A DNA stretch of 34,909 bases from an uncultured Anaerolineales bacterium (lineage in GTDB: Bacteria > Chloroflexota > Anaerolineae > Anaerolineales > Villigracilaceae), in the NCBI GenBank assembly GCA_903873975.1, contig CAIQQN010000025.1, positions 1 to 34,909 of the forward strand, given 5' to 3'. A program made the position numbers and the translations under genes. Below the pieces are notes generated by a model that worked only from the letters and a program-made list of their open reading frames with translations, did not search any database and had not been told where the DNA came from. Below, piece after piece: positions 1-9,808 of the stretch (positions are counted from its first letter, which is position 1; every line of letters starts with the position of its first letter).

Positions 1-1299
1 GCGTCCGCCGGATTTTTGAAACATTTTGAACATTTTTTGCATTTCGCGGAACTGTTTCACCAACCGGTTCACATCCTGGACCTCAAGCCCGCAGCCACGG
101 GCAATCCGTCTTCGGCGGCTGGCATTTAGAACATCCGGGTTGCGTCGTTCGGCGGGTGTCATCGAATTGATGATCGCTTCAGTGCGCTTCGTCGAACGAT
201 CCATCTCTTCGGGCGAGATATTACGGGCAGCCCGTCCCATGTCACCAGGGAGCATATCTGCCATCTGGCTCAACGGGCCCATCTTTTTTGATGAACGAAG
301 CATTTCAACCAGGTCTTCCAGAGTAAACTCACCTTTGGCGAGACGTTCCGCCTGCCTCTGGGCCTGCTTTTCGTCGAAGGCTGCCTCGGCTTTTTCGATC
401 AGGCCGAGCATGTCACCCATGCCCAGGATCCGGGAAGCCAGACGTTCGGGCTGGAAGGCTTCCAGCGCGTCCAGTTTTTCACCTGTCCCGATAAACTTGA
501 TCGGGACACCGGTCACCGAACGGATGGATATGGCCGCGCCGCCGCGCGAGTCACCGTCCATTTTGGTCATGATGAGACCGGTGAGCGGGACAGCATCCCG
601 GAAGCCTTCAGCGACATGCAGGGCTTCCTGGCCAATCATCGAATCCACCACGAGTAGGGTTTCAGCGGGCGGCACGTTCCGGACGATGGCCTGGAGTTCA
701 TCCATCAGGGTTTCATCCAACTGCGAGCGGCCAGCCGTATCCACGATAACGACGGTATAGCCACCATTTTTCGCTTTCTGGAAAGCGCGCTTCGCCAGTT
801 CGGGCGGCTCGACGTTGGTCTCAAAGAAAACCGGAACGTCAAGCTGCTGACCCAAGGTCCGCAACTGCTCCGCTGCCGCGGGGCGGTACGGGTCCCCGGC
901 TACGAGCATGACGCGTTCACCCCGTCCTCGCAGGAAGTTCGCCAGTTTTCCGGCGGCGGTCGTTTTGCCCGAGCCCTGCAAACCGACCAGCATCAGCATG
1001 TGCGGCTTTACGCCTGATAGGTTGAGAGGGGCGGGTTCGCCAAGCGTGGCCACCAGCTCCTCATTTACGATTTTAACGACCTGCTGGCCCGGATTGAGAG
1101 CCTTCGAGACTTCCGCGCCAACGGCGCGGAGGCGCACGCGAGCAATCAAGTCCCTGACCACGCTGTAGTGCACGTCGGCTTCCAGCAGCGCCAGGCGGAC
1201 TTCCCGCATGGCAACATCTACGTCGGCTTCGGAAAGTTTGCCGCGTTTCCGCAGTTGATCAAAAAGCTGGGTAAGCCGTCCGGTCAATGTCTCGAACAT
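1..1299 (-). CDS. ffh: Signal recognition particle protein Ffh (3' end truncated by window edge)
   Basis: Manual reverse translation from ATG at 1299: MFETLTGRLTQLFDQLRKRGKLSEADVDVAMREVRLALLEADVHYSVVRDLI...LVGLQGSGKTTAAGKLA...VDTAGRSQLDETLMDEL...TKMDGDSRGGAA; SRP54 NG domain motifs and M domain start. Absent from ORF track because it runs off the edge. Confidence 0.96.
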   Translation of the reverse strand, partial: MFETLTGRLTQLFDQLRKRGKLSEADVDVAMREVRLALLEADVHYSVVRDLIARVRLRAVGAEVSKALNPGQQVVKIVNEELVATLGEPAPLNLSGVKPHMLMLVGLQGSGKTTAAGKLANFLRGRGERVMLVAGDPYRPAAAEQLRTLGQQLDVPVFFETNVEPPELAKRAFQKAKNGGYTVVIVDTAGRSQLDETLMDELQAIVRNVPPAETLLVVDSMIGQEALHVAEGFRDAVPLTGLIMTKMDGDSRGGAAISIRSVTGVPIKFIGTGEKLDALEAFQPERLASRILGMGDMLGLIEKAEAAFDEKQAQRQAERLAKGEFTLEDLVEMLRSSKKMGPLSQMADMLPGDMGRAARNISPEEMDRSTKRTEAIINSMTPAERRNPDVLNASRRRRIARGCGLEVQDVNRLVKQFREMQKMFKMFQKSGGR

Positions 1300-1453
1300 A
1301 TTATCTCTTCATTAAAAAGCAATTGCCCGAAGGCGAACCGATTTTAGCCGATAACGGGTAGATGGTCAAGGAAAAGCGCGTCCAAAGGGAACTATCAGGG
1401 TTATATCTCTGGTAAAATCAAGTGTCTCAAGATCCACTGCCAGAGGAGAAAAT

Positions 1454-2308
1454 ATGTCGAAAGTCGCAGTTATAACCGATAGTACCGCCTATATCCCCGA
1501 TGCAATGTTGAAAGCGCATTCCATTACCGTTGTACCTCAGGTATTGATCTGGGGCGAAGAAACCTTCCGCGACGGTGTGGACATCATGCCGGATGATTTC
1601 TACAAACGTCTGGAGACCGCCAAGGTCATGCCAACCACATCCCAGGTGGCCATCGTTGACATGAAAGCCGCCTTCGAGAAACTGCTGGAAAGTGGTTACG
1701 ATGTGCTGGGTATTTTCATCTCAGCGAAACTCTCCGGTACCATGCAATCTGCCACTCAGGCACGTGAGATGCTGCCAAAAGCAGCCGATAGAATTTCCAT
1801 TGTTGATTCCAATTCCACGGCGATGGCGATGGGTTTCCATGTGTTGGTTACCGCCCGGGCCGCCCAAGACGGAGCCACCCTGGCCGAATGCCAGGCACTG
1901 GCCGAAAACGCCCGCGATCACACCGGTGTCTATTTTGTGGTAGATACCCTGGAATTCCTGCGCCGCGGCGGCCGTATCGGTGGCGCGCAGGCACTGTTAG
2001 GTTCAGCACTGAATATCAAGCCAATCCTGGAACTACGGGATGCACGGATCGAATCGGTGGAAAAAGTTCGCACCAAAAGTAAAGCCATCGAGCGGATGAT
2101 CGACCTGGTTGTCCAGCATGTCGCAGGCCGGACCCCGGTCCGGCTGGCAACCCTACACGCCAATGCCGAAGCGGAGGCGCGCACCGCACTTAAAACCGCC
2201 GTGCTTCAGTTGCAACCAATTGAGACCGTCTTCGCGTCCGTCTCGCCAGTCATTGGGACGCATGCCGGTCCGGGCACGATTGGATTGGCTTTCATGGCCG
2301 GAATGTAA
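1454..2308 (+). CDS. DegV family protein (fatty-acid-binding fold)
   Basis: MSKVAVITDSTAYIPDAM...VPQVLIWGEETFRDGVDI...SAKLSGTMQSA...IVDSNSTAMAMGF...FLRRGGRIGGAQALLGSALNIKPIL; characteristic DegV motifs. Confidence 0.95.
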   Translation: MSKVAVITDSTAYIPDAMLKAHSITVVPQVLIWGEETFRDGVDIMPDDFYKRLETAKVMPTTSQVAIVDMKAAFEKLLESGYDVLGIFISAKLSGTMQSATQAREMLPKAADRISIVDSNSTAMAMGFHVLVTARAAQDGATLAECQALAENARDHTGVYFVVDTLEFLRRGGRIGGAQALLGSALNIKPILELRDARIESVEKVRTKSKAIERMIDLVVQHVAGRTPVRLATLHANAEAEARTALKTAVLQLQPIETVFASVSPVIGTHAGPGTIGLAFMAGM

Positions 2309-2336
2309 GAAGAAAATATTTTATCAGTCTACAAGG

Positions 2337-2370
2337 AAAGGGCCTGGCAAGTGCCAGGCCCTTTTATTTT
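2337..2370 (+). terminator. Rho-independent terminator after degV
   Basis: Perfect inverted repeat GGGCCTGGCA/TGCCAGGCCC followed by CTTTTATTTT. Confidence 0.85.
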
Positions 2371-2464
2371 CATTAATAGAAACGAAAATTGTGATTGACG
2401 GTTACCCATGAAGCAGGTATAATCCGCCTTCGGCTGAAATCAAGAAATTACGGGAGTAACCGAT

Positions 2465-3238
2465 ATGGAAACAACAAACGCGGCGCCGGAAAGCGCGCTG
2501 CAACCCAAGGCACGTCTGACAGGCAAAGTCATTAAAACCACCATTGCGGGGGCCATCGTGGACATCGGGCAAAAAGTACCTGGTGTTATTCACATTTCAC
2601 AATTGCAGAAAGATCCGGTCAACCGAGTTGAGGATATTATTCAAGCCGGTCAAGAGGTAACCGTTTGGGTACGCCGTGTGCACGACGACCGCGTGGAACT
2701 GACAATGGTTGAGCCTTTAACCCTCGAATGGCGCGAACTGAAGCCGGATATGGTTGTCAAAGGCAAAGTATCCCGCCTAGAAACGTATGGCGCATTCGTG
2801 GAAATCGGGGCAGAGCGCCCCGGCCTGGTGCACGTCAGTGAGATCTCACATGAATACGTCAAGAACCCGTCCGCAGTGCTGAAAGAGGGCGACGAAGTCG
2901 AGGCTAAAATCCTGGACGTGGACCGCCGTAAGAAGCAGATCCGCCTGAGCATCAAAGCCGCGATGCCGAAACCAGAAGAAGTGGTGGTTGAGGTTAAGAA
3001 GTCCGAACCTCGCAAGGGACGCAACAGCAAGAAAGGCAAGAAACAAGAAGAGTTCATCGAGGAACCAGAAGCCAAAGAGCCCGAATTGACAGCTTTCCAG
3101 ATCGCGTTCCAGAAAGCCCAGAATCGGGCTGATGATAAGAAGAGCTCGATTAAGAGCAAGAAATCAAAGTCCAATTTCAAGGAAGAGCAGGAAGAGATCT
3201 TTAACCGCACGCTTGAGAATCGCATCACGCCTGGTTAA
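2465..3238 (+). CDS. S1 RNA-binding domain protein (two S1 repeats plus Lys-rich tail)
   Basis: Two S1 repeats: LTGKVIKTTIAGAIVDIGQKVPGVIHISQL and VKGKVSRLETYGAFVEIGAERPGLVHVSEI...GDEVEAKILDVDRRKKQIRLSIK; charged C-terminal tail. Confidence 0.9.
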   Translation: METTNAAPESALQPKARLTGKVIKTTIAGAIVDIGQKVPGVIHISQLQKDPVNRVEDIIQAGQEVTVWVRRVHDDRVELTMVEPLTLEWRELKPDMVVKGKVSRLETYGAFVEIGAERPGLVHVSEISHEYVKNPSAVLKEGDEVEAKILDVDRRKKQIRLSIKAAMPKPEEVVVEVKKSEPRKGRNSKKGKKQEEFIEEPEAKEPELTAFQIAFQKAQNRADDKKSSIKSKKSKSNFKEEQEEIFNRTLENRITPG

Positions 3239-3255
3239 TCCAACGCTATGAAGAT

Positions 3256-3296
3256 AAAACCTGACAGGTTCTGAAAACCTGTCAGGTTTTTTTATA
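3256..3296. terminator. Bidirectional intrinsic terminator between convergent S1 gene and acylation operon
   Basis: AAAACCTGACAGGTT-ctga-AAACCTGTCAGGTTTTTTT; strong stem with A tract at left and T tract at right. Confidence 0.85.
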
Positions 3297-3339
3297 GGGG
3301 ATTAAGGCATCGCCAGAGAAGAACCTCTGGCAGATTTGT

Positions 3340-5034
3340 TCAGTAATCCTGACCCTTTGCTTGCATTTCCTTCAAGAACTTCTCGCGGTTGGCAGAGCGG
3401 GCGGTCTTGCCGCTGGAAGTCTTGACCAGCCAGGGCGGGCTGACCAGATGTATATATCGCAACGCCACTGCTGAACCGCGCGTCACCGCCGCGCGGATAC
3501 CGTCTGCGATCTTCCGGCGTTCGAATGGGCTGTTTATTTCCACTTCAGCCACCATGACCACATCTTCGGTCCCGGAGGCCTCGTTGAAGATACCGAAGGC
3601 CGAGGCGCGTCCGGCATGGACGCCGGGAACTTCGTAAGCCAGCAGTTCCAGGTCTTGCGGATAAATATTCTTGCCACCAACAATGATCAAGTCTTTCTTG
3701 CGGCCCGTGATGTAGAGTTCACCGTCCACAAGGTAGCCTAGGTCACCGGTCAGGTACCATCCATCCACAAAAGCCTTTTCGGTGGCATCCGGGCGGTGGT
3801 AGTAACCGGTCAGCATACAATCGCTTTGCACGGCCACTTCGCCCACTTGGCGGTCAGCCAAGGGCCGGCCTTTCGCATTAATAATGCGAACGCGCGTGTT
3901 GAGGATGGGTTTTCCGGTTCCAAGCATGCGCACAACAATCTGACCGGGTTTTGCCAGCAGGGCGATCTTCTTCGTCTGTAGAAATTCGCGGTCGATGTCT
4001 TCGTAAACCACTGGAGTGTCAATCCCGCCCTGGGTAACCGCAAACACATTTTCCGCCATGGCATAGCAGGTGGTCAGGGCTTCATGTCGTAGGCCCAGGG
4101 TGCGGAAGCGTTTGTAAAAGGCGTGGTGGCTGTCCCAGCGCATTGGTTCGGAACAGTTCGAAATGGCGCGCCAGGTGGAAAGATCCACGCCTTCCAGGTC
4201 ACGATCACGGATTTTCTGGGCACAGAAATTGTAGGCGAAATTTGGCAGCCAGGAGAGCGTCCCCTTAAATTCCGACACGGCCTGCAGCAAGCGGTGCGGA
4301 GCGCGGATCCAATCGAAGGGTGACATAAGCACCAGCGGGTAGCCCATCAGGATTGGCATCAGCCAGCAAGCAATAAGACCCATATCATGGTAGAGCGGCA
4401 GCCAGGAGATGAATACATCGTCGTCTGTCAGTTGGATGGCCTCGCCATAGTTATCGAGCTGATTGATGACCGCCTGGTGCGACAGAGCCACGCCTTTCTG
4501 AAGGCCAGTGGTACCGGACGAATGCTGGAGGAGGGCGATATCTTCGGGCTTGCGCCGGAGGCCATCGAATAAAGCGAAATCGGGCTGGAAAGGACCCTTG
4601 GCCTGGTTGCTGACAATTACGGCCCTGACTGAGTCCTGGCCAGGTTTGAGGGCGGCACGGACTTCCGGCTCGAATTCCCTGTAGGTGACGATAGCCGTTG
4701 GCCGGGTTACCGCCACCAACGCGGCCAGGTCGGCGCGGTAACGCTCAGGAAGTAGTTTTTCGGTCAGGAATGGCATGATGGATGGGATGGCCCCGTGCAG
4801 GACAGCCCCGAAGTAGGCAAAGAGCAAGTCTGCACTGTGCTGGAGGATAAACAGGACTACATCGCCGGGCTGGATACCGTTTTGGATGTAGGTCTGAACA
4901 TAGCCCGACGCACCAAGGATAAGCTGCCTATAAGTCACCGGGCAGGCGGGCTGGCCGGCAAACAGCATGGTGATACTGACTTTATCCGGTGCCTGCTGGT
5001 AGTGGCGCTGGAGGAATTTGGAAAAATTCGACAT
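3340..5034 (-). CDS. Fatty-acyl-AMP ligase-like (FAAL) adenylate-forming enzyme
   Basis: AMP-binding signature LLQHSSGTTGLQKGVALSH; FAAL-like SWLPLYHDMGLIACWLMPILMGYPLVLMSP, LSWLPNFAYNFCAQKI, YLTGDLGYLVDGELYITGRKKDLIIVGGKNIYPQDLE. Confidence 0.88.
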   Translation of the reverse strand: MSNFSKFLQRHYQQAPDKVSITMLFAGQPACPVTYRQLILGASGYVQTYIQNGIQPGDVVLFILQHSADLLFAYFGAVLHGAIPSIMPFLTEKLLPERYRADLAALVAVTRPTAIVTYREFEPEVRAALKPGQDSVRAVIVSNQAKGPFQPDFALFDGLRRKPEDIALLQHSSGTTGLQKGVALSHQAVINQLDNYGEAIQLTDDDVFISWLPLYHDMGLIACWLMPILMGYPLVLMSPFDWIRAPHRLLQAVSEFKGTLSWLPNFAYNFCAQKIRDRDLEGVDLSTWRAISNCSEPMRWDSHHAFYKRFRTLGLRHEALTTCYAMAENVFAVTQGGIDTPVVYEDIDREFLQTKKIALLAKPGQIVVRMLGTGKPILNTRVRIINAKGRPLADRQVGEVAVQSDCMLTGYYHRPDATEKAFVDGWYLTGDLGYLVDGELYITGRKKDLIIVGGKNIYPQDLELLAYEVPGVHAGRASAFGIFNEASGTEDVVMVAEVEINSPFERRKIADGIRAAVTRGSAVALRYIHLVSPPWLVKTSSGKTARSANREKFLKEMQAKGQDY

Positions 5035-5035
5035 G

Positions 5036-5281
5036 TTACTGGCGTGCTTTGATGAAAGCGGTCAGTTGGTTCAGGTTATCGAAGGAGGAGGCATTGAGTT
5101 CCGTATCATCTATGCGCACACCAAAGTTATTCTCGACAAACAGGGAAAGATCCACGAGGTGGAAAGAATCAATCAACCCACTGGAAAGCAGGGATTCATC
5201 CGGGTTGATGAGGCGGCCAGGCTGTTTGAGAAACTCGGTGGCGATATACCCGGCTAGTTTTTCAAGAATCGCATCTGTCAT
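5036..5281 (-). CDS. Acyl carrier protein-like protein
   Basis: 81 aa, LLSSGLIDSFHLVDLSLFVENNFGVRIDD; DSF phosphopantetheine attachment context (Ser39); 1 nt from the FAAL start. Confidence 0.88.
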   Translation of the reverse strand: MTDAILEKLAGYIATEFLKQPGRLINPDESLLSSGLIDSFHLVDLSLFVENNFGVRIDDTELNASSFDNLNQLTAFIKARQ

Positions 5282-5368
5282 AGCATCTCCGTGATTATTT
5301 TACTGCATCTTGCTAAAAACTCTGATCTTGCTATTATCAAATTGCAGTATCCTATGAATTCTCCTGAC

Positions 5369-6313
5369 TCAAGGCTGGCCGGACCAGGGCAGAAGGGTAG
5401 CAAATGCTGCCAGATCGGTACCATTGCGCACTTCAATGCGGCTCAAATAATAGAGCGTGCCCGGACTATGGACAAATCGAGTCCCCAGCCCAACGGCTGC
5501 AAAATAACCATATTCTGCGACCTTACTGACAACAAACGGATCAATTTCGCCATAGGGGTAGGCAAAGGTCTCCACACTTACTCCAATCTCTGTTGCAAGG
5601 CGGCCTTTTGATTGTCCTGCCTCATAATTTATCTGGTCATGGACAGTCGGCAAGTGCGGATGGGTCATGCTATGGCTCCCAATTTCCCAGCCATTGCCAG
5701 TCATTTCTTGAATCTGGCCAACATCCATATAGCCTTGTGATCCAACGGCATCCACAATCAGGTACATAACGCCGGTAAACCCCTTTGCCTGCATGATCGG
5801 GTAAGCATTCTCATAAACGCTCTCATAGCCATCGTCAAAAGAAATCACAACCGGTCTGGACGGCAAAGGAGCGCCTTTCATGATCGCATCCACCAATAGC
5901 GAAATAGGAATGGTTGTATAGCCCCAATCTTTAAGCGCCTGCATCTGCCATTCAAAATCTGCGGGGGGATTGTAATAACGTGCATCCAACGAACCGGGTA
6001 AAGGAGGCTCCGCAATTCGATGATAAAGCAGAATGGGACAGGTAATCGTTCCAGATTGGAAGACCAAAACTGGCGTCGGCGTGGCTGTGGCAGTAGCAGT
6101 GTCTGTGGCTGTAGCAGTATCCGTGGCTGTAGCTGTAGGCACCAGAAGAGGAGTGCCAGTGGGAGGAACTGGCGTTGGTAAAACCGGGGTCAGTGTGAAT
6201 GTTCCAGTCGGCACATAAGGCGGGGTGGTCGGGTTGTCTGGTAAATTACAGCCAGAGATCATTACAATTAAAAGCAGTAAAATTGAAGACTTTGTACAAC
6301 GCGCCATTGACAT
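5369..6313 (-). CDS. Polysaccharide deacetylase (NodB family) lipoprotein
   Basis: Lipobox-like VMISGCN; Thr-rich linker; ILLYHRIAEPPL, VISFDDGYESVYENAYPIM, WEIGSHSMTHPHL, FAYPYGEID motifs. Confidence 0.93.
   Translation of the reverse strand: MSMARCTKSSILLLLIVMISGCNLPDNPTTPPYVPTGTFTLTPVLPTPVPPTGTPLLVPTATATDTATATDTATATATPTPVLVFQSGTITCPILLYHRIAEPPLPGSLDARYYNPPADFEWQMQALKDWGYTTIPISLLVDAIMKGAPLPSRPVVISFDDGYESVYENAYPIMQAKGFTGVMYLIVDAVGSQGYMDVGQIQEMTGNGWEIGSHSMTHPHLPTVHDQINYEAGQSKGRLATEIGVSVETFAYPYGEIDPFVVSKVAEYGYFAAVGLGTRFVHSPGTLYYLSRIEVRNGTDLAAFATLLPWSGQP
6081..6134. repeat. 18-nt tandem repeat (about 3 copies) encoding TATATD units
   Basis: gtggctgtggcagtagca / gtgtctgtggctgtagca / gtatccgtggctgtagct inside the deacetylase linker. 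Confidence 0.75.
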
Positions 6314-6340
6314 ATCAAGTTTATCCTAAATAAATGATCA

Positions 6341-7279
6341 TCATGGGTGCCTGTACAGGGCACGGTAGACAGCGTCAATGGCCTGCAAGGCAGTCAGGTT
6401 GCGCCAGGGCCAGCCCATTTCCATGCGCGCCGGGTCGTCAAAGAATGGGCCGGCCCAGGTAAGATGGAATTCGTCCGCGGTCAATCCATGAGAAGGCAAA
6501 GGATATGCAGCCATCCAGAAATTCCAAAGTGGCACGTTGTAATCAAAAGCAATCCGGGCCACAGTGGCGTTAATGGAGATCTTGGTGTCCGGTTCCTCGG
6601 CCCGCGTGGCGAGGATCGGCACCACGTCCTGCGAAAGGACATACTCAACAATTTTACGCATATAACTATCATATTTACCAATATCCCCCGACCAGGACTC
6701 TTCCATGCTGATAATGACAATAGTGGGGTTGTTGACACGAATCTCGCAGGCAAGTGGAGTCTCGCCTGAATTGCACTCCTTGGGCTTTGGTGTCAGTGTC
6801 CAAAATGGATTTTGGACAGCTGCCACGTTCATCCCCCCTTTGACTGCCAAGCTCTCGCGCGACCAAGAACCGGCGAAATGATCAATCGTCGGTTGAAGGT
6901 AAGCGTAGACTGGGCCAAGCCTGTATTCTTTAGAGTCGTCGAATGCGGCCAGGAAATATGTGGTAATGTTCTGACAATCGCCAATTTTGGAAAACCGGTT
7001 CGGGTTACGGCCGAGCGCCAGCCCATGCTGGTAAACTTCCACTATGGACGCTGAGATAGTCGGGACGATAGGCATGGACTGCCAGTCATCCGGTGCGAGT
7101 GTGGCTGAGGGAGGTGGAGATGGAGTGCGCGTCTCACCAGGCCGCCTTGTAGGCGCGGGCGAGACCGTCGCTCCTCGGACTTGGGTGCTGGTGTCCGTGT
7201 CCGTTACCGGGATGGCCGCTTCACTGCCACAGGCAGTGAGAGAAACAAGTATTATAACAATAATAAAAAAGTACTTCAT
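6341..7279 (-). CDS. SGNH-like lipoprotein with GDC in place of GDS
   Basis: Start at second Met (MKYFFIIVIILVSLTACG lipobox), ATGA overlap with upstream gene; FSKIGDCQNITTYFL block-I-like and DEFHLTWAG block-V-like motifs. Confidence 0.75.
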   Translation of the reverse strand: MKYFFIIVIILVSLTACGSEAAIPVTDTDTSTQVRGATVSPAPTRRPGETRTPSPPPSATLAPDDWQSMPIVPTISASIVEVYQHGLALGRNPNRFSKIGDCQNITTYFLAAFDDSKEYRLGPVYAYLQPTIDHFAGSWSRESLAVKGGMNVAAVQNPFWTLTPKPKECNSGETPLACEIRVNNPTIVIISMEESWSGDIGKYDSYMRKIVEYVLSQDVVPILATRAEEPDTKISINATVARIAFDYNVPLWNFWMAAYPLPSHGLTADEFHLTWAGPFFDDPARMEMGWPWRNLTALQAIDAVYRALYRHP

Positions 7280-8385
7280 GGACAACTCTTCTGCAAGATG
7301 ATTTGATCCACCCGTCCGGCCAACATGGACTCGCCCGCGGGGGTCAGGTGGATGGCACTATTGGTAAACTCATCTGCCGGGATGATGTTCCATAGATCAA
7401 GGTAATTCCAGGCGCCCGCCTCAGCTCGTGCCGACATCATCTCCCGCCACTGGTCATAGGCCCAGCGCGGGTACAAAAAATTGTACCGCAAATCGCTGTT
7501 TTCACCAACGCTGATAAGGATCGGCTCATTGATCAGAATCACTGGCGTTCCTCCAGCGAGGCGCAAACCTGCTTCGAGCACTCCAAAGGCCAACCGGGAT
7601 GTATCCAGCGTTGGCGGTTGCATGTTATGGAAGGTAACGTCGGTATTGAAATCGGTCTGGGCATGCTGATAATCAGCCGGATAGGTCTGGTCTATGCCTG
7701 TGGCAGCCCAAAGCACTCCGTATATCTGGAGGCGGAACAAATCTGCCAAGGCGCGTCGCTGACCGATGAAAGTGTTGTCCCAGAAGTCAGGGTGAACGAG
7801 CGCAGGGTCGTTCGGGTCGAGCGGCAAATAATAACGGGCAATCAAATCTTCCACCCGGGCGGCATTGTTGGCAACAATGGGCGAGGAGAGTTGTTTGTCA
7901 GCGGGGAAGGCTTCCAGGGACACAAGCCAGATAATGAGGTCCGGCTGGTAACTAAGGGCGGAATCCAGCACCATTAAATCTTTCGTCAGTGAAATGGTCG
8001 GGTAGCCCAAGTTATACACACTAATCTTCTTCCCACAAATGGACAGTCCGGATGCGTTCAATTGACCAGCGAGGGTTTCTTCGGGACGCAGGAGCACACC
8101 CCAGGTGGACGAGTCGCCAACGACGACGACCCGGTATTCATCTGCTGGTTTTGGCACATTGGAAATAACGTGTGATGCGAACATGGCGTCCAAGTTGTAG
8201 AGACTCAAGTTATAGGACTGGGACGAATCTTCGCCAAAAGGAAAACGCTGACGGCCCATGAAGAGGTGGTTATAGAGGGAAACTTTTCCTAACCCGGCAG
8301 GGTTCACGGCGCCAAAGACCAGGTCGAGCAGAAGAAACAGGACCAGGCCTTTGATAATTACGTTTCGTAAAAAGCGTGAATTCAT
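7276..8385 (-). CDS. Membrane-anchored SGNH/GDSL protein (DltD/AlgJ-like role)
   Basis: N-terminal TM segment (MNSRFLRNVIIKGLVLFLLLDLVFG), VVVGDSSTWGVLLRPEETLAGQLN block I and NSAIHLTPAGESMLAGRV block V. ORF track start 8469 is likely upstream of the true start. Confidence 0.82.
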   Translation of the reverse strand: MNSRFLRNVIIKGLVLFLLLDLVFGAVNPAGLGKVSLYNHLFMGRQRFPFGEDSSQSYNLSLYNLDAMFASHVISNVPKPADEYRVVVVGDSSTWGVLLRPEETLAGQLNASGLSICGKKISVYNLGYPTISLTKDLMVLDSALSYQPDLIIWLVSLEAFPADKQLSSPIVANNAARVEDLIARYYLPLDPNDPALVHPDFWDNTFIGQRRALADLFRLQIYGVLWAATGIDQTYPADYQHAQTDFNTDVTFHNMQPPTLDTSRLAFGVLEAGLRLAGGTPVILINEPILISVGENSDLRYNFLYPRWAYDQWREMMSARAEAGAWNYLDLWNIIPADEFTNSAIHLTPAGESMLAGRVDQIILQKSCP

Positions 8386-8386
8386 A

Positions 8387-9808
8387 TTAAACCAGACCAA
8401 ACAAGAGGCGTAAGAAATGAACTGAAATGGACAGGCCCGGCAGGGCAAAGAAAACCCAGCCGAGAGCAATGAAGTTGAAAGTCAGCAGCACGCCGCCCAC
8501 GTTCAGCGCTGCCTGCCAGCGCAGTGGCAGCACCGCAAAGCGCGCTCTGGTCAACTCAGACCAGCGGTTGTGGACGAAAAGCCCCAGCCCGTGCCACAGG
8601 CCCCAGACCACGAAATTAAAAGTCACACCATGCCAAAGACCAATCAGTACCATCGTCGCCACTTGTGTGATAAAGATAACAACCGGGATGGGCAGTGGTC
8701 TCTTCCCGGAGCGCAGCGCCCGCGTCATCGGGTTGAAGAAATAAACCCGGAACCATTGCGTCAGGGTCATGTGCCAGTTGTTCCAGAACTGGGTCAGGTT
8801 GGGTTTGAGGTACGGCGCTTTGAAATTCTCCGGTAGTTTGATGCCGAGCAGCCGTCCCAGACCGATGGCAATATCGGTGTAACCGCTGAAATCAAAGTAA
8901 ATCTGGAAAGCGTAGGCGTAGAGCAGCACCCATGCCCATCCTGCCGAGCGGACCTGTAGTGCATTGGTCCCATTCAAGGCGATCATCGCCAGAACGTCTG
9001 CAACGGCGAATTTCTTGAACAAGCCAAGCACAAGACGTTTTCCCGCTTCGCCCAGGTCATCGGCAGTCAATGCCAGCGGGCGGCGCAAGTCCCCAACGAA
9101 ACGCTCAATGCGGTCAATCGGACCGGCGGTCAGCGCCGGAAAGAAAATGACATAAATCACATACTCAGACAGCGATACAGCCGGCAGTCGTCCGCTCTGG
9201 CGGTCGCGGATCGTATGAAGCAAACGGAAAGCGATGTATGAGAATCCCAGCCAGCGCAAATCCTGCGCCAAAGCCAGGCTGGTGGACTGGTGATTCAAAC
9301 TGCGCAACGCCATGCTGACCAGTGCCGCCAGCTGCGGGACTTTCAGCACAATAAATATCAGGATGATAAAAACAAATGCACTGATCAGCACTGCCTTGCC
9401 GGGTTTGGTTAAGCACGTCAGCAGGAAAGCAATCAACGCAACCGCTGCCAACCCAGTAAGGATTTGGAGAGTCTGCGGTGGACGGGAGGCTGTCAGATGC
9501 GGCGAGAAACCCAGGTAGCGCGTCAGGCCAAGAACCAGCACAATCCCGCCCAGGATTACTGCCGCCGGCCAGTTGATCCGCCAGGAACGCTGCTCACGCG
9601 GTGTGGTCAGGATCCACGCCAGTATGGCGAGTGCCAGTGTTGCAGTAGGCAACCAGAAATCCAGGCTGCGCACGGGCAGCAGGGGCTGGAACGCGTAAAC
9701 CGCCAGTGTGCAACTCACCAGTAAAAGCGGGATGCGCCAGCGGTTTTGCGTCACCAAGCCCAACATCGCGGCAACAACGATGGAGACGAGAATGAGGGCG
9801 AGGGTCAT
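8387..9808 (-). CDS. MBOAT family membrane O-acyltransferase (AlgI/DltB-like)
   Basis: Polytopic; YFDFSGYTDIAIGLGRLLGIKLPENFKAPYLKPNLTQFWNNWHMTLTQWFRVYFFNPM and LIGLWHGVTFNFVVWGLWHGLGL motifs. Confidence 0.95.
   Translation of the reverse strand: MTLALILVSIVVAAMLGLVTQNRWRIPLLLVSCTLAVYAFQPLLPVRSLDFWLPTATLALAILAWILTTPREQRSWRINWPAAVILGGIVLVLGLTRYLGFSPHLTASRPPQTLQILTGLAAVALIAFLLTCLTKPGKAVLISAFVFIILIFIVLKVPQLAALVSMALRSLNHQSTSLALAQDLRWLGFSYIAFRLLHTIRDRQSGRLPAVSLSEYVIYVIFFPALTAGPIDRIERFVGDLRRPLALTADDLGEAGKRLVLGLFKKFAVADVLAMIALNGTNALQVRSAGWAWVLLYAYAFQIYFDFSGYTDIAIGLGRLLGIKLPENFKAPYLKPNLTQFWNNWHMTLTQWFRVYFFNPMTRALRSGKRPLPIPVVIFITQVATMVLIGLWHGVTFNFVVWGLWHGLGLFVHNRWSELTRARFAVLPLRWQAALNVGGVLLTFNFIALGWVFFALPGLSISVHFLRLLFGLV

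Noticed and set aside
26-760. Long plus-strand ORF (244 aa)
   Set aside because: Antisense shadow of ffh; Ser/Arg-rich composition with no recognisable domain.
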